Assembly (NCBI GenBank): GCA_002336245.1
Contig: DDDG01000011.1
Span: forward strand, 15,929 to 79,928
Origin: Flavobacteriales bacterium UBA1986
GTDB taxonomy: Bacteria > Bacteroidota > Bacteroidia > Flavobacteriales_G > Salibacteraceae
DNA: 64,000 nucleotides
Reading direction: 5' to 3'
Made by a program: the position numbers and the translations under genes. This document shows, in pieces, positions 17,868 through 27,398 of the stretch (position 1 is its first letter; each line of letters opens with the position of its first letter). The notes beneath the pieces were generated by a model, which saw nothing but the letters and a program-made list of their open reading frames with translations, searched no databases and was not told the origin of the DNA.

Positions 17868-20807
17868 GTGGCCGACGAAAAAGACGATATCGAAGAACGC
17901 GACGAAGAGTTCGACTCCGGTGATGAAGGAGAACAGGACCTCCAGTCCGTCATAAAAGTTTCTGGCATGTACGAGGACTGGTTCCTCGATTATGCTTCCT
18001 ACGTTATTCTTGAAAGAGCCGTTCCGCACATCAACGATGGATTAAAGCCTGTTCAGCGACGTATTCTTCATTCCTTAAAGGAACTCGACGACGGACGATA
18101 CAACAAGGTGGCTAACGTGGTTGGGAATACCATGAAGTATCACCCACACGGAGATGCTTCTATTGCAGATGCCATGGTGGCTATTGGTCAGAAGGATATT
18201 CTGATTGATCCTCAAGGGAACTGGGGAAATGTATTTACTGGTGACCGTGCGGCGGCTTCTAGGTACATTGAAGCGCGGTTGACCAAGTTTGCTCTGGAGG
18301 TTGTTTTCAATAGAAAGACGACCGAGTGGCAAGCCTCTTACGACGGGCGAAACAAGGAGCCGGTTACACTACCTGTGAAGTTTCCATTGCTTCTTGCTCA
18401 AGGGGTTGAAGGAATTGCCGTTGGATTATCCTGCAAGCTTCTGCCACACAACTTTTTGGAGCTCATTGATGCTTCCATCAAACACCTTCAAGGAAAAGGA
18501 TTTAAAATCTACCCAGACTTCCCAACTGGCGGGATGGTGGATGTCTCGAACTACAACGAAGGCCAACGAGGTGGAAAGATTCGTGTTCGTGCGAAAATTC
18601 AGATGGTTGACAAGAGCAACCTCTGCATAACAGATGTGCCTTTTGGGGTGAACACGACTTCGCTCATTGATTCCATCATTAAAGCGAACGATAAGGGCAA
18701 GATCAAGATCAAGAAGATTGAGGACAACACTGCGGAGTTTGTTGAAATCAACATCCAGTTGGCCACGGGGATTTCACCTGATAAAACGATCGATGCGCTC
18801 TATGCCTTTACCAGTTGTGAGATTTCAGTTTCTCCGAATGCTGTGGTCATCGAGAACGATAAGCCTCAGTTTCTGTCGGTTCATGAAATACTAAGAAGGA
18901 GTACAGATCGAACGAAGGACTTGCTCAAGATGGAACTTGAGATTCGTAAGTCTGAATTAGAAGAGCAATGGCATTTTGCTTCTCTCGAGAAAATCTTCAT
19001 CGAGAAGCGAATCTACCGCGATATCGAAGAGGCAGAGACTTGGGAAGAGATCATTTCCAACATTCACAAAGGCCTCAAGCCACACATCAAACACCTCATT
19101 CGTGAAGTGACAGACGAAGATGTGGCGCGATTGACTGAGATCAAAATCAAGCGAATTTCGAAGTTCGATAGTCTGAAAGCCGATGATTTCATCACCAAGC
19201 TGGAAGAGCAAATTGAGGAGGTGAAGCATCATTTAGCTCACCTCACGGAATTTGCCATCGATTACTTCAAGAACCTAAAGAAGAACTACGGCGAAGGAAG
19301 AGAACGTAAGACGGAGATTAAGTCTTTTGAGGTTATTGAGCGGGCTAAGGTCGCCACTGCGAATGTGAAGTTGTACGCAGACTATAAGGAGGGTTTCATT
19401 GGCCATGGAATGAAGCGGGGAGAGGGAGAGTTTGTAGCCAACTGTTCCGATTTAGATGACATTATTGTGATACGCCGCGACGGTATGCTGATTGTGACGC
19501 GCATTGCAGACAAGAACTTCGTTGGTAAAGACATTCTTTATGTGAATGTGTGGAAGAAGGGCGATGAGCGTACTGTGTACAACCTCATCTATCAAGAAAG
19601 TCCGGGTGGACGATCTATGGTTAAGCGGTTCCCTGTTACAGGAGTTACACGAGATAAAGAGTATTCATTAGTAGGGAACAACCCTAAAGGGAAAATCACC
19701 TACCTCACGGCAAATCCGAATGGTGAGGCGGAAGTGATCCGCGTCATTCTTCGTCAGAAACCAAAACTCAAGAACTTAAAGTTCGACTTCGATTTTGCTG
19801 AATTGGACATCAAAGGTCGTGGAGTAAAAGGCAACATCCTTTCCAAGCATACGGTTCAAAAAATTGAATTGAAGGAGAGTGGTGTAAGTACGCTTGCGGC
19901 CCGTAAAATTTGGTTCGATGATATCGTCATGCGCCTCAATGGCGACGGAAGAGGTGAATTGCTAGGGCAGTTCAGTGGGGAGGAGAAAATTGTGACGGCT
20001 CACCCCGACGGCAGTTACAGATTGTCTCCTTTCTCACTCTCAACTCGTTTCGATGAAGAATTCATCTCGATTGAAAAGTACGATCCAGAGCGCGTGTACA
20101 CCATGGTGTATTGGGATGGAGATAAGGAGCAGTTCAACATAAAGCGATTTAACCTCGAGCCCACGGAAAAGAAGCAAAGTCTGATCAGCGAACATGAGAA
20201 TTCGCATATGGAGCTTTGGACGTCTGACCCTGAACCAAAGCTTATTTTGAAATTAGATAAGCGTAGCAACGATCGGCCAGATGAGGAGATTGAAGTGAAG
20301 AATTTCATTTCTGTAAAAGGCATGAAAGCCTTGGGCAATCGCCTTACAACATACAAGGTCAAAACAATTGAGCTTATAGAGTCTATTCAAGCTAAAGTTG
20401 AAGAGGAGTCTGAATCTGAAAAATCAGTTGAAGTAGAAAAGAAGACTGAAGAAGTTGAAGTGAAGTCTTCTAAGCCTGAGGCGAAGAAAGAGGCAGTAGT
20501 AGAGCCTGAAAAGGAAGAGAAGCCAAAAGAAGAAAAGAAAGCTGTGGCTCAGAAGGAGGCCGCTCCATCCGTTGAGGCGAAAGTCGAGAAAAAGGCAGAG
20601 GTAGAGGTAGAGGTAGAGAAAGAAACTCCCAAGCCAAAGAAAGAAGAGCCGAAGCCTGCCGCCAAAGAAGTGGAGAAGCCTAAAAAGGAAGGGCCGAAAC
20701 CCGCTGCGAAAGAAGCGAATACGTCTAAAGAGGAAGACTCGAACAAAGAAGTCGACCCAAACCAGGAATCCTTCTCTGCAGGTAACCAGATTACCTTGGA
20801 TCTATAG
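17868..20807 (+). CDS. parC: DNA topoisomerase IV subunit A (ParC) with long charged C-terminal tail
   Basis: The breakage-reunion subunit partnering ParE. The catalytic tyrosine is Y133 in AASRYIEARL; YHPHGDASIADAM precedes it (about 91-103) in the quinolone-resistance region. A coiled coil and a degenerate C-terminal propeller region follow to about residue 840. The last ~130 residues are a low-complexity Lys/Glu/Pro/Ala tail with repeats such as KKEEPKPAAKEVEKPKKEGP, not part of the enzyme core. Start is a GTG one base after the parE stop. It converges with the GT39-like gene, leaving 10 bp and no visible terminator. Confidence 0.92.
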   Translation: MADEKDDIEERDEEFDSGDEGEQDLQSVIKVSGMYEDWFLDYASYVILERAVPHINDGLKPVQRRILHSLKELDDGRYNKVANVVGNTMKYHPHGDASIADAMVAIGQKDILIDPQGNWGNVFTGDRAAASRYIEARLTKFALEVVFNRKTTEWQASYDGRNKEPVTLPVKFPLLLAQGVEGIAVGLSCKLLPHNFLELIDASIKHLQGKGFKIYPDFPTGGMVDVSNYNEGQRGGKIRVRAKIQMVDKSNLCITDVPFGVNTTSLIDSIIKANDKGKIKIKKIEDNTAEFVEINIQLATGISPDKTIDALYAFTSCEISVSPNAVVIENDKPQFLSVHEILRRSTDRTKDLLKMELEIRKSELEEQWHFASLEKIFIEKRIYRDIEEAETWEEIISNIHKGLKPHIKHLIREVTDEDVARLTEIKIKRISKFDSLKADDFITKLEEQIEEVKHHLAHLTEFAIDYFKNLKKNYGEGRERKTEIKSFEVIERAKVATANVKLYADYKEGFIGHGMKRGEGEFVANCSDLDDIIVIRRDGMLIVTRIADKNFVGKDILYVNVWKKGDERTVYNLIYQESPGGRSMVKRFPVTGVTRDKEYSLVGNNPKGKITYLTANPNGEAEVIRVILRQKPKLKNLKFDFDFAELDIKGRGVKGNILSKHTVQKIELKESGVSTLAARKIWFDDIVMRLNGDGRGELLGQFSGEEKIVTAHPDGSYRLSPFSLSTRFDEEFISIEKYDPERVYTMVYWDGDKEQFNIKRFNLEPTEKKQSLISEHENSHMELWTSDPEPKLILKLDKRSNDRPDEEIEVKNFISVKGMKALGNRLTTYKVKTIELIESIQAKVEEESESEKSVEVEKKTEEVEVKSSKPEAKKEAVVEPEKEEKPKEEKKAVAQKEAAPSVEAKVEKKAEVEVEVEKETPKPKKEEPKPAAKEVEKPKKEGPKPAAKEANTSKEEDSNKEVDPNQESFSAGNQITLDL

Positions 20808-20817
20808 ACCTTCGGGA

Positions 20818-22224
20818 TCAGTTGTGCAGCTTTTCGTAGAGCACACTTGAATTGTCACCAAAAGACTGTATTCTTTTAAATCCAGCTGGAACAGAATCGT
20901 TTCCCAGCGCATAGATGTAGTCTGAATTACTTGAGATTCCGCTCTTATCCGTCTTAGTGAGCTTGAGGTTCTTAGTCTCAATGTAGTAGTTTAGACTAGG
21001 ACTGAAGAGCCAATTGCAGCTCAATGAAGCTGGAGTCTCACGATTCAGGGTTTTCCGCTTAAGCTCCTCGATTGCGTCGGAAGTGAAAGCATCGTAATTC
21101 CAATCGCTGCTGTACGACACGTTTGAGCCTACTAGAAAATTGACCGAGCTAAGGCACAGTAGGCAAAGAGTTAAAACCCATAAAAAAGTCTTTTTCCGGC
21201 TAGTGCCTAGTTCCATTCGAGCCATAAAATGCGCTAAGGTGAAACCGAGTAGTGGGATGAGGAACAAGGCAGTTCTCCCCACAGGGAACTTGGCTTCAAA
21301 GATCCAAAATTCAAGAAATAGCCCAAAGACAAGAACGGCCACCAAAGTGATCATTCGTCCAAATGGTGATGAGAGGTCTTTCTTGATGAATACCCAAATA
21401 CTCATGACTACTGCTGATATTATTATCATCCATTTCAACCCTTGGGTGTAGGTGTTGGCGTTTTCTGAAAAACCATTTGAAGCTTGCACTAAGGAATGAA
21501 CACTTCCTCTGAAGCTTTCGATGCCGTAATATAGTTCACCAAGGTTTTTTAGTTCAAGCAAACGGCTGACAGCGAGAACAACACATGTTAAGGAGGTAAG
21601 AAGGATGAGAACACTAATAAGTGAATTTGAGCTGCACATTGGATTTGAGCGGAGATCGACTAAGAATTTGGTACAGCTGATAAAAAGAAGGGCAATGACG
21701 AAATTGATCAGTCCGAAACTCGATGCCAATGAGAGCAAAGCGAAAAGCATTATTCGCGTATAAATCCGTGGATTCCAGTAGCTAGTGAAACTTGATTTCA
21801 AGAAGTAAAACATACTGGCAGTCATGAAGGCCAGTGCAAGTCCATAGCCTCGGGCTAAGGAAAAAAACTCGATCAAATAAGGATTCAAAAGGCAGATGGC
21901 AATGCCAATGAGGAAGGTCGCTCTGTTTTTGGTGAGCTGTAAAATTTTGAGGCAGAAAAAGCTGTAAAGGAGAAAGGATAAAACGTTTGGCAGACGCAGG
22001 GAAAGCTCAGAGTCGCCAAATGCCCTGGAAAAAATGGACATTAACTGCGTATTCAAAAGATGGTTGTTCGCTGTAAGAACCCAGTCTAGGTTTCCTTTTA
22101 TAATAGTGAAGCTTAGGCTTTCATCGTGTGTAAATGAAAGAGTGGACGCTCGGTAAATCACATAAATGAGAAGTGAAGTGATTAAGAGTATCTCGGGAAG
22201 GAGTTTTGACAGGCGAGCTCTCAT
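20818..22224 (-). CDS. GT39-like multi-pass membrane protein (putative glycosyltransferase)
   Basis: A 468-residue polytopic membrane protein with about ten hydrophobic helices. The first loop has FTHDESLSF and NNHLLNTQLM, then LRLPNVLSF and ARGYGLALA, the pattern of dolichyl-phosphate-mannose mannosyltransferase-like (GT39/GT-C) proteins. In these the acidic D/E pair of the first loop is catalytic. The acceptor and donor are unknown; lipid-linked sugars for lipid A or surface glycans are possible. An in-frame TTG at 22236 exists, but the ATG at 22224 is preferred. It lies 67 bp after lolA on the same strand. Confidence 0.75.
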   Translation of the reverse strand: MRARLSKLLPEILLITSLLIYVIYRASTLSFTHDESLSFTIIKGNLDWVLTANNHLLNTQLMSIFSRAFGDSELSLRLPNVLSFLLYSFFCLKILQLTKNRATFLIGIAICLLNPYLIEFFSLARGYGLALAFMTASMFYFLKSSFTSYWNPRIYTRIMLFALLSLASSFGLINFVIALLFISCTKFLVDLRSNPMCSSNSLISVLILLTSLTCVVLAVSRLLELKNLGELYYGIESFRGSVHSLVQASNGFSENANTYTQGLKWMIIISAVVMSIWVFIKKDLSSPFGRMITLVAVLVFGLFLEFWIFEAKFPVGRTALFLIPLLGFTLAHFMARMELGTSRKKTFLWVLTLCLLCLSSVNFLVGSNVSYSSDWNYDAFTSDAIEELKRKTLNRETPASLSCNWLFSPSLNYYIETKNLKLTKTDKSGISSNSDYIYALGNDSVPAGFKRIQSFGDNSSVLYEKLHN

Positions 22225-22291
22225 AGCGGGTTTCAAGTTAGGCCTTGAATTGCAGTGCGAACCATATCACGTCAAAACGAGCTTAGTTCAA

Positions 22292-22957
22292 TTAGCGTAA
22301 GTCGATTTCATCAACCCCATCAGGAACTTTAAATTCAAACGTAGCATCTGTAATTGCCTTGTCTGGCGCGTAGTTTTTGAGCGTGTAGGTGTAGAGGTTT
22401 CCGTCCTTGGCCTTTACAATCATGGAGTGAACTCTATTGTCTGCCTTCATCACATTGAGTATGATGGTGTGGAAGTTCTTTTCACTAGGCTTCATGGGGT
22501 ACAAGTAGATAGTGTGAACAAGATTACCTCCAATAGTTTGCTCCTTGTCGTACTTAAACTTAAAGCCGGTCTCGTAAATTGTGAAAATTTTAGAAGGGCT
22601 GAATGAGCCTTCTTCGTCTTCGTCTTGATTGCTTATTTGCACTTCTTCATCGTCGGGTAAATAGGTCCAAACTGTGGTTCCATTGCAGATAACTTCTTGG
22701 CCTGAAAGCTTCAGCTTGTACTTTGAACCCTTCACTAAAATGTTTCCGCTTTGAGTTTCGTCGATGCCAGCTGCTTGATTTTCCAATCGATATTCAAAAT
22801 CAGCTGAAAGGCTTTTTAGAGCTTTCGTTTTGGCCGAAAGTTTATCTAAAACAGCTTTTGCTTTTGGGTCTTGTGGAGTGAGGTCATCCGTACTGGTTTG
22901 TCCGATGCTCACAAAGCTCAATGCAATGGCTAGAGCTAGGCTAAAGAATGTTTTCAT
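22292..22957 (-). CDS. lolA: LolA-like outer-membrane lipoprotein carrier
   Basis: A 221-residue periplasmic protein with a cleaved signal (ending FVSIGQ) and the LolA/LolB half-barrel pattern: LKSLSADFEYRLENQA, GNILVKGSKYKLKLSGQEVICNGTTVWTYLPDDEEVQI (read as separate strands), and a C-terminal FKVPDGVDEIDL. LolA shuttles lipoproteins from the inner membrane to the outer membrane, important here given the many lipoproteins. It starts 11 bp after ftsK, a pairing common in Bacteroidota. Confidence 0.88.
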   Translation of the reverse strand: MKTFFSLALAIALSFVSIGQTSTDDLTPQDPKAKAVLDKLSAKTKALKSLSADFEYRLENQAAGIDETQSGNILVKGSKYKLKLSGQEVICNGTTVWTYLPDDEEVQISNQDEDEEGSFSPSKIFTIYETGFKFKYDKEQTIGGNLVHTIYLYPMKPSEKNFHTIILNVMKADNRVHSMIVKAKDGNLYTYTLKNYAPDKAITDATFEFKVPDGVDEIDLR

Positions 22958-22968
22958 ATAATCTAATC

Positions 22969-25536
22969 TTAAGGTTCTTCTGACTGGCCTTTCAAAAGAT
23001 GTTCCAAACTTAATTCATCTGGAAGTAACACCTGTCGAGCTTTGCTTCCCTCGAAGGGGCCGATGATTCCTGCCGCTTCAAGTTGATCTACAATTCGACC
23101 TGCTCTGTTGTATCCAAGTTTTAATTTTCGTTGCAGTAAGGAGGCGCTTCCTTGTTGGTGAATGACCACGATGCGCGCGGCATCTTCAAACAGAACATCT
23201 CTGTCCATCTCTTCTAAACTTCCTGGGCCATCGGAAGATTCGTCAACGTATTCAGGCAGTTGGAAAGCTTCGGGATAGGCGCGCTGGTCTCCAATGTAGT
23301 CAACAATTTTTTCTACTTCTGGAGTGTCTACAAATGCACACTGCAATCGGATAACATCGCTGCCTAAGGAAACGAGCATGTCTCCACGACCAATAAGTTG
23401 GTCTGCTCCACTCGTATCGAGAATGGTGCGCGAGTCAATTTTTGAAGTTACCCGAAAGGCGATTCGTGAAGGGAAGTTGGCTTTGATGATTCCAGTGATG
23501 ATGTTTACCGAAGGTCTTTGGGTCGCAATGATGAGGTGTATCCCGATGGCACGAGCCAACTGAGCCAGTCGAGCAATTGGTGTCTCAACCTCTTTTCCAG
23601 CAGTCATGATGAGGTCAGCAAACTCATCTACTACCAGCACGATGTACGGTAGAAATTTATGGCCGTTTTCAGGGTTCAGCTTACGCTTCATAAACTTCGC
23701 ATTGTACTCTACAATGTTCCGAGCCTGAGCGTTTTTGAGCAGCTCGTATCGCTGATCCATTTCAATACACAAAGAGTTTAGCGTATGAACTACTTTCTTG
23801 GTATCGGTGATGATGGCTTCTGCTTCGCCAGGAAGTTTGGCCAGATAGTGTCGTTCAATTTTGTTGAAGAGGGTGAGTTCCACTTTCTTCGGATCTACAA
23901 GAACAAATTTCACTTGAGAAGGGTGCTTCTTGTACAAAAGCGAAACGAGAATGGCGTTGAGGCCAACCGATTTTCCTTGACCTGTCGCACCGGCCATCAA
24001 GAGGTGAGGCATTTTAGCAAGGTCGCAGATGAAGGTTTCGTTTTGAATGGTTTTTCCAAGAGCTATTGGAAGTGCCATGTCTGTTTTTTGGAACCTGTCG
24101 GAGGCTATAACGGTTCGCATGCTCACCGTATCGGGGTTGAGGTTTGGTACTTCTATACCAATGGTTCCCTTTCCTGGAATTGGAGCTATGATTCGAATTC
24201 CCAGTGCTGAAAGACTAAGGGCGATGTCGTCTTCGAGGTTCTTGATTTTTGAAATTCGCACTCCGGGTGCTGGAACTATCTCATACAGGGTTACGGTTGG
24301 ACCAATGGTTGCTTTGATCTTCGAAATTTCAATATTGTAGTTTCGAAGGGTGGTGACAATCTTGGTTTTGTTCTCTTCAAGCTCTTCCCTGTCAACCCGA
24401 ACGGTTCCCTCACCATGCGGTTCGAGAAGGCTGACCGGAGGCATTTTGTATCCTACCAAGTCGAGGGTTGGATCATATTCTCCTTGTTCTTTAAGGAGCT
24501 TATCGATTTTACGCTGATCGAGTTCTTTTTCAGTTGGTCCAACAGCGTTGATGGCTAGTTCAAGATCTTCTTCTGATTCTTCCTCGACTACAGCTTCAGG
24601 TTCAGCTTCAGGAATTTCGATCTCCATTTCTTCCTCAGCAGCAACTGCCGGCTCTTTCTCCGGTTCATTGACCTCCATTTCCATCGAAGGCTCTTCCTTG
24701 GGCTCTGCAATCTCTTCGACTTCCAACTCCTCCGTTGAGGGAGTTTCCTCAACTTCAGCTTCTTCTTCGAGCACTGAATCCATGTTGGAGGCGTTTGCAA
24801 CAAGTTCTTCCGCTTGAGACCAATCTTCTTCAGGTTTCTTTTCTTCTACTTCTGGCTTAATGTCTTCTATAGACATCAGTCCGTTGATCCAAATTCGAAT
24901 GCGCTCGAATGGAATGTTGTATCGGAGAATGGCAAAAGCGAATAAGCTAAACATGAGCACCATTCCAGCCCCAATACCACCGAATGATGCTTCTAGCCAA
25001 TTGTTTATATAATGGCCGAATTTCCCACCCAAATAGAGGTGATTTAGACTGAAGAGGTAGGCCAAACTAACAGAGATCCATACGAGGCTAAAGAGCATTA
25101 ATTTCATGCTCGATAGAAGAGGGACGAGTTTGATTTTAAAACCTGCGTAGAGTCCGAGAAGGAATAAGAGTACAACAAACAGAAAAGCGGATACCCCGAA
25201 GCCGTTGTGGATTAATGCATGGGATGCAATCGCGCCAAATTTTCCCAACCAATTGTCAACTTGGATGTCGCTGTTCGCAAACAAATCGAACCAAGAGCCC
25301 ATGAGAAGGTCCTGATCGTTCTGCCAGGTGAACAGGAAGGAGGTGAAGGAAACCAGCAGAAAAGCGGCAATGAGCAGGAAGCTTAATCCCGTGATGTTTC
25401 TAAAACGTTCGTTCTCAAGAAAAGCTGGTTTTGGTAGGCTCAGCTTCGCTCGTGGCTTCTTAGGCTTCTTCTTGGTATCCTTTTTTTCCTCGAGTTCTTC
25501 GGGGTCTATTTCTTCAATTAGTCGATTCTTCGCCAA
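22969..25536 (-). CDS. ftsK: DNA translocase FtsK
   Basis: A septum-located DNA pump that clears the chromosome terminus during division. The 855-residue protein has four N-terminal membrane helices (about 50-215), a Glu-rich linker (about 230-335) and the motor. The Walker A site is GATGQGKSVGLN (near residue 515), the Walker B region VLVVDEFADLIM, and the C-terminal gamma winged helix contains LLQRKLKLGYNRAGRIVDQLE. It begins at TTG 25536; an in-frame stop lies four codons upstream and no ATG is near. The linker is shorter than in E. coli FtsK but normal for this phylum. Confidence 0.95.
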   Translation of the reverse strand: MAKNRLIEEIDPEELEEKKDTKKKPKKPRAKLSLPKPAFLENERFRNITGLSFLLIAAFLLVSFTSFLFTWQNDQDLLMGSWFDLFANSDIQVDNWLGKFGAIASHALIHNGFGVSAFLFVVLLFLLGLYAGFKIKLVPLLSSMKLMLFSLVWISVSLAYLFSLNHLYLGGKFGHYINNWLEASFGGIGAGMVLMFSLFAFAILRYNIPFERIRIWINGLMSIEDIKPEVEEKKPEEDWSQAEELVANASNMDSVLEEEAEVEETPSTEELEVEEIAEPKEEPSMEMEVNEPEKEPAVAAEEEMEIEIPEAEPEAVVEEESEEDLELAINAVGPTEKELDQRKIDKLLKEQGEYDPTLDLVGYKMPPVSLLEPHGEGTVRVDREELEENKTKIVTTLRNYNIEISKIKATIGPTVTLYEIVPAPGVRISKIKNLEDDIALSLSALGIRIIAPIPGKGTIGIEVPNLNPDTVSMRTVIASDRFQKTDMALPIALGKTIQNETFICDLAKMPHLLMAGATGQGKSVGLNAILVSLLYKKHPSQVKFVLVDPKKVELTLFNKIERHYLAKLPGEAEAIITDTKKVVHTLNSLCIEMDQRYELLKNAQARNIVEYNAKFMKRKLNPENGHKFLPYIVLVVDEFADLIMTAGKEVETPIARLAQLARAIGIHLIIATQRPSVNIITGIIKANFPSRIAFRVTSKIDSRTILDTSGADQLIGRGDMLVSLGSDVIRLQCAFVDTPEVEKIVDYIGDQRAYPEAFQLPEYVDESSDGPGSLEEMDRDVLFEDAARIVVIHQQGSASLLQRKLKLGYNRAGRIVDQLEAAGIIGPFEGSKARQVLLPDELSLEHLLKGQSEEP

Positions 25537-25630
25537 AGCGCTTTTTCAAGTCTAGATAAGAATCAAAATTAAAGATCGAAATGCCCTTATTTATTGGGCC
25601 TCCGAGAGTTTTCAAAAGAATTATGAACAG

Positions 25631-26359
25631 CTAATCAAGGGCTTTAAAGGTCTTCCCAAGCTCTTGATTATAGGCGTCATTTTCGATGTAGATGTAGTCT
25701 TCGGGAATTTCGAATGCACTTTTCGAGACTTTTTCTTTACGTAATTCCCTCAATTTGAGGTGCATATGAATACCGCTTTTGAAAATATCATATTCTAAAA
25801 ACAAACCTGGGTATTCGGCATAAGGGGTGTTCCAATTCAATCCGGGAACACGTACATCTTCGGTGTAGCAAATCTTCGTGTCCTCTATTTCTTTAAAAGT
25901 CAGTTTGCCAACGGAGCATTTTAGACCTGCAATGGAAGCGGTTTCATTCCCCAGTTCTAAAATCATCGCAGGCTCTTCAAGAACACTCGAAACAACCGCG
26001 TCGTGGTTGAATGCTGAAGCGTACTTAACGTTGATGAGTTTTAAAAATCCCGTGAGATTTTGGGCTTTAGTATCCATAATGTAACCCGTGTGGAAAAGGC
26101 CGATGCCAGCTTTGGTTTCAAAGCGAACCAGATTTTTCTTGACAGTGAGTACCATTCTTTTGGGTAAAAAAGGCTTAAGAAGGTGGTCGTCCGATATTTC
26201 CGGATAGCTTACTTCATATACAATAACACCTTCTCTAAGAATGCTTTGATCGAAGAATCGATTTTTCACCGTGTCTATGAGAAAAACGCCGGCAATAATT
26301 AGAATAGTGGACACTACAAGTGCCCATTGGACGTACCGGAAGCTGCTTTTTTTCGACAA
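25631..26359 (-). CDS. Membrane-anchored protein of unknown function
   Basis: A 242-residue protein with a basic N-terminus, one membrane helix (about residues 12-31) and a beta-rich exported domain. The exported part has charged strands (KRMVLTVKKNLVRFETKAG, IMDTKAQNLTGFL), similar in feel to the GLPGLI/DUF4412 lipocalin-like group, in which the protein binds a ligand after folding as a half barrel. The family call is weak. It starts with TTG at 26359 and precedes ftsK by 94 bp, divergent from arginase. Confidence 0.6.
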   Translation of the reverse strand: MSKKSSFRYVQWALVVSTILIIAGVFLIDTVKNRFFDQSILREGVIVYEVSYPEISDDHLLKPFLPKRMVLTVKKNLVRFETKAGIGLFHTGYIMDTKAQNLTGFLKLINVKYASAFNHDAVVSSVLEEPAMILELGNETASIAGLKCSVGKLTFKEIEDTKICYTEDVRVPGLNWNTPYAEYPGLFLEYDIFKSGIHMHLKLRELRKEKVSKSAFEIPEDYIYIENDAYNQELGKTFKALD

Positions 26360-26416
26360 GATTTTAAGCTCTCATAATCGCTGCGAAAATATAAGGACTA
26401 AGTCTGCATACATTAA

Positions 26417-26424
26417 TAAATTTG
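26417..26424 (+). promoter_or_regulatory. Bacteroidota -7 box TAAATTTG before the arginase operon
   Basis: A perfect TAnnTTTG match, 19 bp before the ATG at 26444. No TTG is seen at the -33 spacing. Confidence 0.45.
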
Positions 26425-26443
26425 CAAGCTTCCAAAATAGACG

Positions 26444-27397
26444 ATGAAACGCATTCAATGTATAGTACAAGAGTCGGAGATTGGAGCTGGAACGAGAGGT
26501 TCTAGTTTAGGATTCGCTGCGATGAAGATTGCTAGCCTCAAAGCTGGTTCTAACTTTTTCGCAAAATACCCACAGGAGTTTCTTCCAAACCGCAACGATT
26601 TGTTGCTTAAGTACGACGACTCACCTTCTGCCAAGAACATTGAGGGGATGAAAGAAGTATACCAGACGATGGTTGACGGAGTTTCCTCAAGCATTGGAGC
26701 TGGAAATTTCCCGCTTCTAATCAGTGCTGATCACTGTTCAGCCGGCGGAACGATAGCGGGCATAAAAAAGGCCTTTCCGGAAAAAAGACTTGGCGTGGTG
26801 TGGGTAGACGCGCATGCTGACTTGCACACGCCATGGACAAGCCCAACGGGAAATATGCATGGAATGCCTTTGGCTACGGCCCTCTGCATTAACAATGAAA
26901 ATCATGCTCGCCGCACGCCTGAAGAGGCCATCCGAAATTCTTGGGATGAACTCGTGAATCTTGCAGGATTGTGCCCGAAGGTCCTTCCGGAAGACATGCT
27001 CTTTTTTGCCGTGCGGGATACAGAAAGGCAAGAAGATGCTCTCATGACCGATATGAAAATGAGGAATTTTCGGGTTGAAGAACTTCGTGAAAGAGGATTC
27101 CAAAATTGCCTTGAAGAAGCTGCAGTGCGCTTCAATGATGTTGACATTATTTACCTCTCTTTTGACGTTGATTCGATGGATTGCGATTTGGTTTCCCATG
27201 GGACTGGAACCCCTGTACCCAATGGCTTAAGCCCAGATGAAGCCTCTCAAATTTTGAATTTTTTCGCTCGAGACGAGCGACTGGTTTGCATGGAAACTGT
27301 AGAGATAAATCCTACACTGGACGAAAAGAAAAACCTGATGGCTGAGACTGCCTTTGCAGTACTTGAAGATTTCACTACCGAATTGAACAAGCAATAG
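26444..27397 (+). CDS. rocF: Arginase
   Basis: Manganese-dependent hydrolase of the arginase family (317 residues) that converts arginine to ornithine and urea. All metal-site motifs are present: SADHCSAGGT (metal His), WVDAHADLHTP (the D-x-H-x-D triad), GNMHGMPLA (substrate loop), and SFDVDSMDCD (second D-x-D), with TGTP and the late glutamate in METVEINPTLDE. The loop matches arginase (DAHAD plus GNxHG) better than formimidoylglutamase (DAHFD). It is the first gene of a four-gene unit, and argS starts after only one base. Confidence 0.88.
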   Translation: MKRIQCIVQESEIGAGTRGSSLGFAAMKIASLKAGSNFFAKYPQEFLPNRNDLLLKYDDSPSAKNIEGMKEVYQTMVDGVSSSIGAGNFPLLISADHCSAGGTIAGIKKAFPEKRLGVVWVDAHADLHTPWTSPTGNMHGMPLATALCINNENHARRTPEEAIRNSWDELVNLAGLCPKVLPEDMLFFAVRDTERQEDALMTDMKMRNFRVEELRERGFQNCLEEAAVRFNDVDIIYLSFDVDSMDCDLVSHGTGTPVPNGLSPDEASQILNFFARDERLVCMETVEINPTLDEKKNLMAETAFAVLEDFTTELNKQ

Positions 27398-27398
27398 A

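Noticed and set aside
26444..27397. Formimidoylglutamase (HutG) instead of arginase, given hutH in the window
   Set aside because: The DAHAD motif followed by GNMHGMP fits arginase; HutG has a DAHFD-type site.
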